From the NCBI GenBank assembly GCA_913057765.1, contig CAJXPH010000079.1:1-11007 (forward strand): a stretch of 11,007 nt of DNA, in the 5' to 3' direction. The position numbers and the translations under genes are program-made. Below the pieces are notes generated by a model. That model saw only the letters and a list, made by a program, of their open reading frames with translations, was not told where the DNA came from and did not search any database. This stretch comes from an uncultured Campylobacteraceae bacterium. Lineage in GTDB: Bacteria > Campylobacterota > Campylobacteria > Campylobacterales > Arcobacteraceae. This document shows, piece after piece, positions 1 through 6,671 of this stretch (positions within the stretch are counted from its first letter, which is position 1; every line of letters begins with the position of its first letter).

Positions 1-46
1 AGATCCTCTCTGGTCTCGTGGGCTCGGAGATGTGTATAAGAGACAG
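1..46 (+). other. Untrimmed Nextera i7-side adapter (artefact)
   Basis: This is not genomic. Positions 13..46 match the 34-nt Nextera read-2 transposase adapter and end in the Tn5 mosaic end at 28..46. Positions 5..12 (CCTCTCTG) match the i7 index I recall as N708, and 1..4 (AGAT) are the tail of the P7 primer. The first genomic base is 47. The adapter and index identities come from memory of the published oligo set, but the match is full length. Confidence 0.98.
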
Positions 47-175
47 GTATTATACACTTTGTATATGTCTTATAAGAAATTCTTAATTTATTTTTAAAAT
101 TCATAATAAACTTTTACATTTCTTAAGATTAAATTATATATACTGAATGCACGTATAATCTAAAGAAGGTAAGAA
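47..175 (+). promoter_or_regulatory. AT-rich leader with candidate promoter of the EAL gene
   Basis: I see no gene in this 129-nt stretch. Candidate -10 boxes are TATACT (139..144) and TATAAT (154..159). The second is a perfect hexamer but would start the transcript inside the SD, so the first is more plausible. No convincing -35 is visible; TTTACA at 113..118 is spaced too far from either box. A 13-bp palindrome, TAAGAAATTCTTA (73..85), and a second palindrome, TCTTAAGA (121..128), could be operator sites, but such short palindromes occur by chance in this composition. The SD AAGAAGG (163..169) lies 6 nt before the ATG at 176. Confidence 0.35.
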
Positions 176-1405
176 ATGTCCCTGTTTCAAAGGTTTTGTA
201 AGCATTTTTATAAGAATCACACAAAAACTATCTATATAATAGATATTCTTTATATGAAGGATATTAATGCAGTATATGGATTTGAAAATGGAAATTTCAT
301 ACTATCACAACTTTTTAAACTCCTAAAAAAAGACATAAAAACACAGATACTTTATAATTTAGAAAGAAGAGTTTGTATAGAAGTAAAAAATACTCACGTT
401 GATGTCTTTACAATAACAATTTATGAAGATTTAAATGAAATGGAAATCATGGAAGTAAAAAATATTATTTTTAATAATATTGTTACCAACCAGTTTAGCA
501 TTTTAAACAATAATATTATGATTGATATTGATGTAACAATTGGATGTTCTAAAGGACAAGAAAAAGATTTACAAGTTTATGCTGAAAAAGCTTTACACAA
601 TGCAAAATTAAACTATATACATTTCATGTATTATGACTCAAAACTATATAAAAACCATTTTTTAAATGAAGAACTACTTGATACCTTACACAGAAATATA
701 AAAGAAAAAACTGTTGAACCATTTTTTCAAGCAATTCAGGATAATAAAACATCAGAAATTACAAAATATGAAGCATTGATGAGAATCTATGACAAAAATG
801 GTCAAATCATAATGCCTCAAGTTTTTTTAGGAAAAGCTAGAAAATATAGATTATTCAATAAATTAATGGAAATATTGATATTAAAAGTAATAGATTATAT
901 TAAAACATACAAAATTCATGTTAGTATTAATCTTGATTATAATGATATTCTAAATCCTTCAATGAAAGATTTAATAATTAGTAATATTAGAGATACAGAC
1001 ATAGGAAAATATCTTACTGTTGAAATTTTAGAAAGTAAAAAAATAAGTAATTTCTATTTAGTAAATGACTTTATTAATGATTTAAAAACTTATGATGTAC
1101 AAATTGCAATTGATGATTTTGGTAGTGGGTTTTCAAATTATGAACATATATTAAATATTAATACAGATTACATAAAACTTGACGGAAGTCTAATAAAAAA
1201 GATTGACGAAGATGTATACTATAATCTAGTAAAAAGTATTGTTCAATTTTGTAAAGAACAAAATATAAAAGTTGTCGCAGAATTCGTTAGTGATTTACGA
1301 ATTCTTAGATATGTAAAATCCCTTGACATTGACTATTCACAAGGTTATTATATTGGAAAACCTCAAAGAATAGAACAAATAATTGGAGGTAAAGATGAAA
1401 ACTAA
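176..1405 (+). CDS. EAL-domain c-di-GMP phosphodiesterase with degenerate GGDEF domain
   Basis: This is a predicted cytoplasmic c-di-GMP phosphodiesterase of 409 residues with no membrane segment or signal peptide. Residues ~17-155 keep the outline of a GGDEF fold (a D-x(n)-N-x-x-YG start and an A-x-KAL-x-x-AK end), but THVDVF at 73-78 stands where GGDEF should be, so this half should not make c-di-GMP. Residues ~180-400 are an EAL domain with every metal and catalytic position I can check: E199 (EAL), N252, E283, D313-D314 (DDFG), K334, E369 and Q389. Their spacing closely follows that of characterised active EAL enzymes such as RocR, so hydrolysis of c-di-GMP is expected. The degenerate GGDEF half may bind GTP or act as a regulatory or dimerisation module (inference). 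The start has a good SD. The 3' end overlaps the next gene by 11 nt, which indicates translational coupling. No sensor domain is present, so any signal input must come from a partner. Confidence 0.9.
   Translation: MSLFQRFCKHFYKNHTKTIYIIDILYMKDINAVYGFENGNFILSQLFKLLKKDIKTQILYNLERRVCIEVKNTHVDVFTITIYEDLNEMEIMEVKNIIFNNIVTNQFSILNNNIMIDIDVTIGCSKGQEKDLQVYAEKALHNAKLNYIHFMYYDSKLYKNHFLNEELLDTLHRNIKEKTVEPFFQAIQDNKTSEITKYEALMRIYDKNGQIIMPQVFLGKARKYRLFNKLMEILILKVIDYIKTYKIHVSINLDYNDILNPSMKDLIISNIRDTDIGKYLTVEILESKKISNFYLVNDFINDLKTYDVQIAIDDFGSGFSNYEHILNINTDYIKLDGSLIKKIDEDVYYNLVKSIVQFCKEQNIKVVAEFVSDLRILRYVKSLDIDYSQGYYIGKPQRIEQIIGGKDEN
1385..1389 (+). promoter_or_regulatory. SD that decides the start of the second GGDEF-like gene
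   Basis: GGAGG lies 5 nt before the ATG at 1395. The frame is open from a TTG at 1383, but that codon overlaps the SD itself, so ATG 1395 is chosen. The SD lies inside the upstream EAL gene. Confidence 0.8.
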
Positions 1406-2204
1406 ATTAAAAGAAATTACTGATTCAACAATTACAGAACTATTAGCAAATGAGATTATACTACCTTCAAACTATTTTCAATGTTTTGATAAACATGCAA
1501 AAACAATTGATTTGGATTTAGATAATGAATCTTTTGAAAAAGAGTTAAGTGAACTAGTCCTAGACGAATTTAATGAAATAAATGCATATGTAAATGAAGC
1601 AGTAAAAACAATTGATTCAGCAGCCTCAGTTACGTTAGAAGCTCAAGAAGCAATTAAAGAGAACAATACTTTAGTATTGAAAAATTTATATACACAAATT
1701 AAAACTTTACAAACTGAACTACAAGATATTACAGATAATGTATATAAAGATTACTTAACAAAAGTGCATAACAAAAAATGGTTGTATCATAAATATTTAA
1801 CAAGAGAAGCAACTTTCAAAGAAGATAATATTATTATATTAATTGATGTATCAGATTATGAATATATTGCAGATACATATAATAAACTGATTTCAAATAA
1901 TCTTTTAGTTTTTATAGCAAATTATCTAAAAAATAAGTTAGGAGAAGAAAGCTTAAAGTTTGATATTTCAAGATACCTAACTAGTAAATTTATAATATCT
2001 ATAAATAGTGAAGATACTTCACAATTAGAAACTCTAATGAACACTATTTCGAATGTTTTATACAATACAACACTTAAGAGTAACTCAGGAGTTATGATAA
2101 AACCTACTTTTGATTACACAATAAAAAAAGTTAAAAAAGATCAAGCTTTTCATGAAGCATTGGATAGCTTATTAAAAAATATTGAAGAAATTAAAAAAAG
2201 TTAG
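1395..2204 (+). CDS. Coiled-coil protein with degenerate GGDEF domain
   Basis: This is a 269-residue soluble protein. Residues ~45-115 are acidic, rich in Glu, Lys and Leu, and probably helical or coiled coil. Residues ~118-265 resemble a GGDEF domain in outline: KDYLTKVHNKKWL (118-130) sits where D-x-LTGL-x-NRR is usual, DVSDYEYI (151-158) where D-x-D-x-FK-x-IN is usual, and a helical end (~250-265) where the AD-x-AL-x-x-AK helix is usual. The signature loop reads TSKF (196-199) instead of GG(D/E)EF, and no RxxD inhibitory site precedes it, so it is very unlikely to be a diguanylate cyclase. It overlaps the EAL gene by 11 nt, so the two are made together. A regulatory partner or scaffold for the EAL enzyme is the simplest inference. 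The family call is moderate because the motifs are weak. Its end overlaps the convergent pxpC copy 1 by 14 nt. Confidence 0.7.
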   Translation: MKTKLKEITDSTITELLANEIILPSNYFQCFDKHAKTIDLDLDNESFEKELSELVLDEFNEINAYVNEAVKTIDSAASVTLEAQEAIKENNTLVLKNLYTQIKTLQTELQDITDNVYKDYLTKVHNKKWLYHKYLTREATFKEDNIIILIDVSDYEYIADTYNKLISNNLLVFIANYLKNKLGEESLKFDISRYLTSKFIISINSEDTSQLETLMNTISNVLYNTTLKSNSGVMIKPTFDYTIKKVKKDQAFHEALDSLLKNIEEIKKS

Positions 2205-2228
2205 AATAAAAGTCTTTTATTTTATTCT
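2190..2228 (-). terminator. Candidate terminator overlapping the pxpC end
   Basis: The arms 2203..2211 and 2220..2228 form a perfect 9-bp, AT-rich stem with an 8-nt loop. Reading the - strand, it is followed by a 7-T tract that encodes the last Phe codons and stop of pxpC. The stem is weak, with only one G-C pair. Read on the + strand it could also help end the GGDEF-like gene, although no T-tract follows on that side. Confidence 0.4.
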
Positions 2229-3105
2229 GACCATCTTCTATACCTAATTCTTCAAATCTTATAATCGTACCTATTTTCGCTTGTGCAAGTTTAAAACAAT
2301 CAATCGATAATACAGACCCAATTTTCGGATAACCTCCAATTGTTTGCCTTTCTTTTAAAAGAATAATTGGTTGTCCATCTTTTGGTATTTGAATTGCACC
2401 AAAAGAAATACCTTCTGAGATAATACCATTTAGGTCAGATTTAATTCTCTCTCCTTTTAACTTACATGCCATTCTATTAAAATCACTTGTAACCGTAAAA
2501 TTAGAATTAAAAAATTTATCCTTTTCTTCTTTTTTAAAACTATCCTCTTGACAAGATAGTATTACTCTTAGAGTTAATTCATTTTCATATTTTGGTAATA
2601 AATCTTCTCTAATTCTTTTTTTAACAATAATATTAGTATTTTCAAAAGGTAGGAAATCATTATTTTGAAGTTTATCTCCAGATAAACCTCCAAGACTTTC
2701 TTTCATAGAAGTAGAATTACTTCCAAATTCTTTTTTAATTATAAAACCATTTTTAACTGCAAGATATACCCTACTTCCAGACATAAATTTCCCCACTTTT
2801 ACAATATCACCAGTTTTTATATCATAACTACACCAAACTGGTTTTAAAATACCATTTATAAAAAACTCACAATATGCACCGGTAATTGCAAGGGTAGTAT
2901 TTCCTGTAGATTTAAATTCCACATTAGAGAAAGTAATTTCAAGTAGATTATTATTAACATCATTATCTAGTAGTTTATGTGCCCACAATGCTGAATATTC
3001 ATCTAAATAACCTGCTGTTGTAACCCCTAAATGAGTATAGTTATATCTCCCTCTATCTTGAATAAGTGTAAAGATACCCGCTTTTATAACTTCAAACCCA
3101 CTCAT
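2191..3105 (-). CDS. pxpC: 5-oxoprolinase subunit C, copy 1
   Basis: This 304-residue protein is of the biotin-dependent-carboxyltransferase-like (AHS2/KipA/YbgK) family and of about the usual length for PxpC. With PxpA and PxpB it forms the cytoplasmic ATP-dependent 5-oxoprolinase that opens 5-oxoproline to glutamate. Visible family hallmarks are QDRGR (16-20), LGVTTAGYLDE (26-36), the S/T-rich turn and GG at 129-140, FNRMACKLKG (209-218), and the highly conserved stretch 230-269 containing SEG, GAIQIPKDGQP, RQTIGGYP and KIGSV. The start ATG overlaps the pxpB stop as ATGA (3102..3105), with an AAGGTGG SD inside pxpB. It is the last gene of the - strand run, and its final codons lie inside a terminator-like hairpin and T-tract. 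It is colinear with copy 2 (9492..10409): 32 of the first 60 residues and 58 of residues 201-280 are identical by hand count. Confidence 0.9.
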   Translation of the reverse strand: MSGFEVIKAGIFTLIQDRGRYNYTHLGVTTAGYLDEYSALWAHKLLDNDVNNNLLEITFSNVEFKSTGNTTLAITGAYCEFFINGILKPVWCSYDIKTGDIVKVGKFMSGSRVYLAVKNGFIIKKEFGSNSTSMKESLGGLSGDKLQNNDFLPFENTNIIVKKRIREDLLPKYENELTLRVILSCQEDSFKKEEKDKFFNSNFTVTSDFNRMACKLKGERIKSDLNGIISEGISFGAIQIPKDGQPIILLKERQTIGGYPKIGSVLSIDCFKLAQAKIGTIIRFEELGIEDGQNKIKDFYSNFF

Positions 3106-3779
3106 AGTATTCCACCTTGGTTTAAAAATTCCTCTTTGGATATAGGATTAAATTTAATTCTTGAATCAATACATAGTGGTGATAACTTAGCTAAATTCTT
3201 ATCAAAAAGTTCAAAAGTGGTTCTTCCTAGTACATTCCAACCACCAGGAGAATTTTGAGGATATATTGCAGTTTGATTATCTGCAATTGAAACAGAACCT
3301 TTAGGTGTGATTTTTCTTGGACTCTCTAATCTTGGTACAACAATCTTCTCATCTATTGATGCTAAATAAGCAAATCCTGGTAAAAAGCCTATTGCATATA
3401 CATCATATATTTTAGAGCTATGGAGTTGAATTACTTCATCAACACTTATATTTGCAAAAGTAGCAACCCTAGTTAAATCAAGACCTACTTCTTCACCATA
3501 ATAAACATCAATATTTATAATATTTGAATTATCTTCTTCATATGATTTTAAATCTTTTAATTGCTCTTCTAAAAAACTCTTTATACTTTTAAAATTATAT
3601 TTAAAAACATCATAAGAAATAAACAAAGAAGTATAAGAAGGAATAATTTCAATTAATCCTTCATCATTAAGTTCTTTTAAACTTTTATACAAACTTTTTA
3701 CTTGCAAAGAAGTTTCTTTAGAAATAGTATCACTAAAATAAATAATTAGTGAATCAACAGAAGCAATTTTTATATTCAT
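3102..3779 (-). CDS. pxpB: 5-oxoprolinase subunit B, copy 1
   Basis: This 225-residue protein belongs to the allophanate hydrolase subunit 1 / KipI family and is of normal length for PxpB. It partners PxpC and PxpA in ATP-dependent hydrolysis of 5-oxoproline to glutamate. Family marks in order are YYGEEVGLDL (93-102), H120 after the ISVDEVIQLH helix, GFLPGFAYL (131-139), PRLESPR (149-155), GSVSIA (161-166) and SPGGWNVLGRT (177-187). The gene is joined tightly on both sides: its ATG shares one base with the pxpA stop (TAATG at 3779), and its stop overlaps the pxpC start as ATGA. This implies stoichiometric, coupled translation. PxpB/PxpC homologues also occur as KipI/KipA sporulation-kinase regulators, but adjacency to pxpA favours 5-oxoprolinase here. 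Confidence 0.9.
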   Translation of the reverse strand: MNIKIASVDSLIIYFSDTISKETSLQVKSLYKSLKELNDEGLIEIIPSYTSLFISYDVFKYNFKSIKSFLEEQLKDLKSYEEDNSNIINIDVYYGEEVGLDLTRVATFANISVDEVIQLHSSKIYDVYAIGFLPGFAYLASIDEKIVVPRLESPRKITPKGSVSIADNQTAIYPQNSPGGWNVLGRTTFELFDKNLAKLSPLCIDSRIKFNPISKEEFLNQGGIL

Positions 3780-4513
3780 TAATTTAGAACTTTTTGTAAA
3801 GCTTTTATAAACTCTAAAGCATTTTCTCCATCACCATGAACACAAACTGTATCAGCTTTTAAAAATAGCTTTTGATTACTAATACTTTCAAGATATCCTC
3901 TCTCTTTTAAGTTCTTAATTCGCTCCATAACTTCTAATTCATCATGGATTGTAGCATTAGGTAAAACTCTAGAAACTAATGTTCCATCATCATTATAATT
4001 TCTATCTGCAAATACTTCATATAATAATGAAACTCCATACAACATAGCAGTATGGTCATAAGCTTCATAATTTGGAGTTGATAAAATCATTAATTTAATA
4101 TTTTTATCATAAGAAGCAATAGCACTTAGTATTGCTTTAAAAATATTTTCATCTCTCATCATGTCATTATATAAAGCTCCATGGGGTTTTACATATGAAA
4201 CGGTAGTATTATGAAGTTTACAAAAAGCACTAAGTGCGCCTAGCTGATAAAGAACTATAGATTTTATCTCTTCTAATGAACAAAGCATACTTCGTCTTCC
4301 AAAACCTACTAAATCTTGATACCCTGGATGTGCACCAATTGTTACATTATACTTTTTTGCAAGTTCAACGGAACGATTCATAGTAATAGGGTCTGAAGCA
4401 TGAAAACCACATGCTAAGTTTGCCAAAGATACATAGGGCATAATTTCTTCATCTTTACCCATTTTCCAAATACCAAAACTTTCACCCATGTCACAGTTTA
4501 GTCTAATATTCAT
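3779..4513 (-). CDS. pxpA: 5-oxoprolinase subunit A (LamB/YcsF family)
   Basis: This is the PxpA subunit of ATP-dependent 5-oxoprolinase: 5-oxoproline + ATP + 2 H2O gives glutamate + ADP + Pi. With the chosen start it has 244 residues, the same as I recall for E. coli PxpA. Motifs in order are LNCDMGESFG (5-14), ACGFHASDP (34-42), GAHPGYQD (60-67), GFGRR (70-74), KPHGALYN (109-116), FADRNY (168-173) and VCVHGDG (223-229), so the conserved acidic and His residues are all present. An in-frame ATG at 4528 exists, but AAGGTGA lies between the two ATGs and fits the inner one at 4513, which also gives the family-typical MNIRLNCDMGES start. It is the only pxpA in the window, although two pxpBC pairs are present. 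Transcription continues into pxpB and pxpC without a gap. Confidence 0.94.
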   Translation of the reverse strand: MNIRLNCDMGESFGIWKMGKDEEIMPYVSLANLACGFHASDPITMNRSVELAKKYNVTIGAHPGYQDLVGFGRRSMLCSLEEIKSIVLYQLGALSAFCKLHNTTVSYVKPHGALYNDMMRDENIFKAILSAIASYDKNIKLMILSTPNYEAYDHTAMLYGVSLLYEVFADRNYNDDGTLVSRVLPNATIHDELEVMERIKNLKERGYLESISNQKLFLKADTVCVHGDGENALEFIKALQKVLN

Positions 4514-4517
4514 ATTA

Positions 4518-4524
4518 TCACCTT
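4518..4524 (-). promoter_or_regulatory. SD that decides the pxpA start
   Basis: On the - strand AAGGTGA ends 4 nt before the ATG at 4513. It falls after the alternative ATG at 4528, so it supports the inner start. Confidence 0.7.
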
Positions 4525-4567
4525 GCATTAATATTCCTTTATTTTACCATATATTAAACAAATAACT

Positions 4568-4768
4568 TCAAGACTCATCTTTCATACCTGTCTTATTTAC
4601 TCTAATAATTCCCAAAATTAGAATCAACCCTATAACAAAATATAAGTTCACGTCAACTAGTGAAGCTATTAAAATTGTTGTACCACTTGCTAATATTGCA
4701 ATATTTCTATATAAAAATGAGTACAAGTAAATTAATACGCATGCCATTATAAATAGTAATTCTGTCAT
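4568..4768 (-). CDS. Small hydrophobic membrane protein of unknown function
   Basis: I do not recognise this 66-residue protein. It is almost entirely hydrophobic, with three apolar stretches at roughly 4-19, 22-40 and 41-57, followed by a charged tail (RVNKTGMKDES). It probably crosses the inner membrane two or three times. The ATG is preceded by GGGAA at a workable distance, and the reading frame is in line with its neighbours: 54 nt before pxpA and 85 nt after dctM, same strand. It is not a usual TRAP subunit (DctQ is present separately) or a usual Pxp subunit. Its place between transporter and enzyme genes suggests an accessory role in uptake or enzyme localisation, but this rests only on context. 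It could also be a non-conserved frame; AT-rich DNA readily yields Ile/Leu-rich frames. Confidence 0.6.
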   Translation of the reverse strand: MTELLFIMACVLIYLYSFLYRNIAILASGTTILIASLVDVNLYFVIGLILILGIIRVNKTGMKDES

Positions 4769-4816
4769 TCTTTTCCCACATTTTAATTTTCAATAGAAGT
4801 TTAACTAGCTTGAGTG

Positions 4817-4844
4817 TGAAAGAAGTGGGTTTTATGCCACTTCT
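4817..4844 (-). terminator. Hairpin between dctM and the small gene (attenuator or terminator)
   Basis: The arms AGAAGTGG (4821..4828) and CCACTTCT (4837..4844) pair perfectly (8 bp, four G-C) around an 8-nt loop. On the - strand the stem is followed by TTTC only, so termination would be partial. It is the most GC-rich hairpin I see in the window and sits in the only long gap between dctM and the genes downstream. It could end part of the dctPQM transcripts or protect their 3' ends. Confidence 0.5.
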
Positions 4845-4853
4845 AAATTAAAT

Positions 4854-6188
4854 TTATTTAATCATCTGATTTGGTAAATAATGAACAATTTCTGGGAAAA
4901 ATGTAATTAAAAGAACTGCAACAATCATCAAAATGAAGAATGGTAAAGTAGCTTTTAATATATACTCAATTTTCTCACCACTAATACTCTGTATTACAAA
5001 CAAGGAGAATCCAACGGGTGGAGTAATTTGAGATAATTCAACCATAAATACTAAAAAGATACCAAACCATAAAGGATCATATCCTGCTAATACAATAATA
5101 GGTAAAACAATCGGTAATGTCATTACAACAATAGAAATTCCATCTAATATCATTCCTAAAAATACATACATAATACCTATAAGTAAAATCAGTACTAAAG
5201 GAGAAAGTCCTAATGCTCCAATAAATTCACTGATTGCTCTTGCTATTCCTAAAAATCCAACTACTTGAGATAAAAAACCTGCACCAACAATAATAAAACT
5301 AATCATTACCGTTGTTTTTATTGAATTTAAAAGTGCATTTTTTAAAATTTCAAGAGAGAAATTTTTAAAATATAAGGCAAGTATAATAGAACCTAAAACA
5401 CCTAAAGCAGCAGCTTCAGTTGGAGTTGCAAAACCACCGTAAATTGAACCTAAAACAACTGTAATTAAAGAAAATATAGGAAATAAATCTTTGAATGAAT
5501 GAATAAAATCATCAAAACTATATGTATCTTCATCTTGAGGCACAACACTACTATCTACTTTTGCAGCTATCATAATATATGCTGAATATAAAGTAGCTAA
5601 TAACAATCCAGGAAGAACACCTGCCATGAATAGCTTTCCAATTGAAACATCTGACATAACACCATAAATGATCATTATTAAAGATGGAGGAATTAAAAAT
5701 CCTAAAGTTCCACTACCAGCTAATGAACCTAGAGCAAGAGATTTTGAGTATCCTCTTTTTTTAAGCTCATCAAGTGTTATTTTCCCTACAGTTGCAGTTG
5801 TTGCTGCACTTGAACCGGAAATTGCAGCAAATAATGAACAGGCCGCAACATTCACGTGAAGAAGTTTTCCTGGAATGAAATTCAACCAAGGCATCAAACC
5901 ATTTAATAATCTTGTAGATATTGAAGATTTATATAAAATCTCACCCATAAGAATAAACATTGGTAAGGCTGCTAAAGACCATGAATTTAATGAATCGTAC
6001 ATTGATGAAGCTAATAAATCTCCAATCTTGTCAATTAACGATATAGCAGGAGGAAGATTATGTTCAAAAATTAGCATTCCAACAATACCAGTTAAAATTA
6101 ATGAAACTCCAATCCATATCGAAGACAGTAAAAAGACAAACATTATACAAATTATAATCATAGATAAAACAAGTGGATCAGATATCAT
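4854..6188 (-). CDS. dctM: TRAP transporter large permease (DctM type)
   Basis: This 444-residue inner-membrane protein has about a dozen hydrophobic segments. It is the ion-coupled channel subunit of a tripartite ATP-independent periplasmic (TRAP) transporter. Hallmarks are SGSSAATTATVGKI (124-137), the RGYSKSLALG loop (145-154), GTLGFLIPPS and the following YG (160-176), and SIGKLFMAGVLPG (182-194). The usual family length is about 425-450, so it looks complete. Its ATG at 6188 lies inside the end of dctQ (11-nt overlap) with an AAAGGAT SD. The family alone does not fix the substrate. The adjoining 5-oxoprolinase genes point to 5-oxoproline, consistent with the known pyroglutamate-binding DctP subfamily in Bordetella pertussis. 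C4-dicarboxylate or another organic acid is the alternative. Confidence 0.94.
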   Translation of the reverse strand: MISDPLVLSMIIICIMFVFLLSSIWIGVSLILTGIVGMLIFEHNLPPAISLIDKIGDLLASSMYDSLNSWSLAALPMFILMGEILYKSSISTRLLNGLMPWLNFIPGKLLHVNVAACSLFAAISGSSAATTATVGKITLDELKKRGYSKSLALGSLAGSGTLGFLIPPSLIMIIYGVMSDVSIGKLFMAGVLPGLLLATLYSAYIMIAAKVDSSVVPQDEDTYSFDDFIHSFKDLFPIFSLITVVLGSIYGGFATPTEAAALGVLGSIILALYFKNFSLEILKNALLNSIKTTVMISFIIVGAGFLSQVVGFLGIARAISEFIGALGLSPLVLILLIGIMYVFLGMILDGISIVVMTLPIVLPIIVLAGYDPLWFGIFLVFMVELSQITPPVGFSLFVIQSISGEKIEYILKATLPFFILMIVAVLLITFFPEIVHYLPNQMIK

Positions 6189-6663
6189 TTTTTAATCCTT
6201 TCAATACAAAAGATAGTACAGCTAAAATAAACAAGATAATTCCTAAAGGCATCACTACTTGAGTTAAATATAGTGGTGTTTCGGAAACAGCTTCAGACAT
6301 CATTTCCATTTCATAAGAATCGTACGTAAATAAAAGTGTTCTATATAGTGCAAAAACTAATACAACTATAGTTATCATTCCTGCCATTACATCAATAAAT
6401 CCATTTGCATTTTTACTCATTCTCGATGTTATAATATTGATTCTAATATGAGAATTTTCAGTAAATGCATATGCTAGACCTAAAAAAATTGAAGCTAAAT
6501 ATATATATCCACTATATTCATCTGCAATCATTGTAGACATATCAAAAAAATACCGAATAAATATCTCTACTAATATTAATACCACTAAAGACACTATTAA
6601 AACTGATGACAAATAAGCTCCCCACAAAGAGAGCTTATTTACAAGATTATTAAAAGTTTTCAT
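6178..6663 (-). CDS. dctQ: TRAP transporter small permease (DctQ type)
   Basis: This 161-residue inner-membrane protein has four hydrophobic segments at roughly 14-38, 51-67, 90-108 and 134-155, the standard DctQ topology. HIRINIITSRMS (72-83) matches the conserved H-[IV]-R-[IV] region after the second helix. It forms the membrane complex with DctM and docks the substrate-loaded DctP. It starts 8 nt after the dctP stop with a weak SD-like TAAGACG and overlaps dctM by 11 nt, so dctPQM is one tightly coupled unit. Confidence 0.92.
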   Translation of the reverse strand: MKTFNNLVNKLSLWGAYLSSVLIVSLVVLILVEIFIRYFFDMSTMIADEYSGYIYLASIFLGLAYAFTENSHIRINIITSRMSKNANGFIDVMAGMITIVVLVFALYRTLLFTYDSYEMEMMSEAVSETPLYLTQVVMPLGIILFILAVLSFVLKGLKNDI

Positions 6664-6671
6664 CGTCTTAC

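Noticed and set aside
1383..1394. Upstream TTG start for the second GGDEF-like gene
   Set aside because: TTG 1383 overlaps the GGAGG SD and has no SD of its own. ATG 1395 is 5 nt after that SD.
4514..4528. Earlier ATG for pxpA at 4528
   Set aside because: The AAGGTGA SD lies inside the five extra codons, and the family-typical N-terminus starts at the inner ATG.
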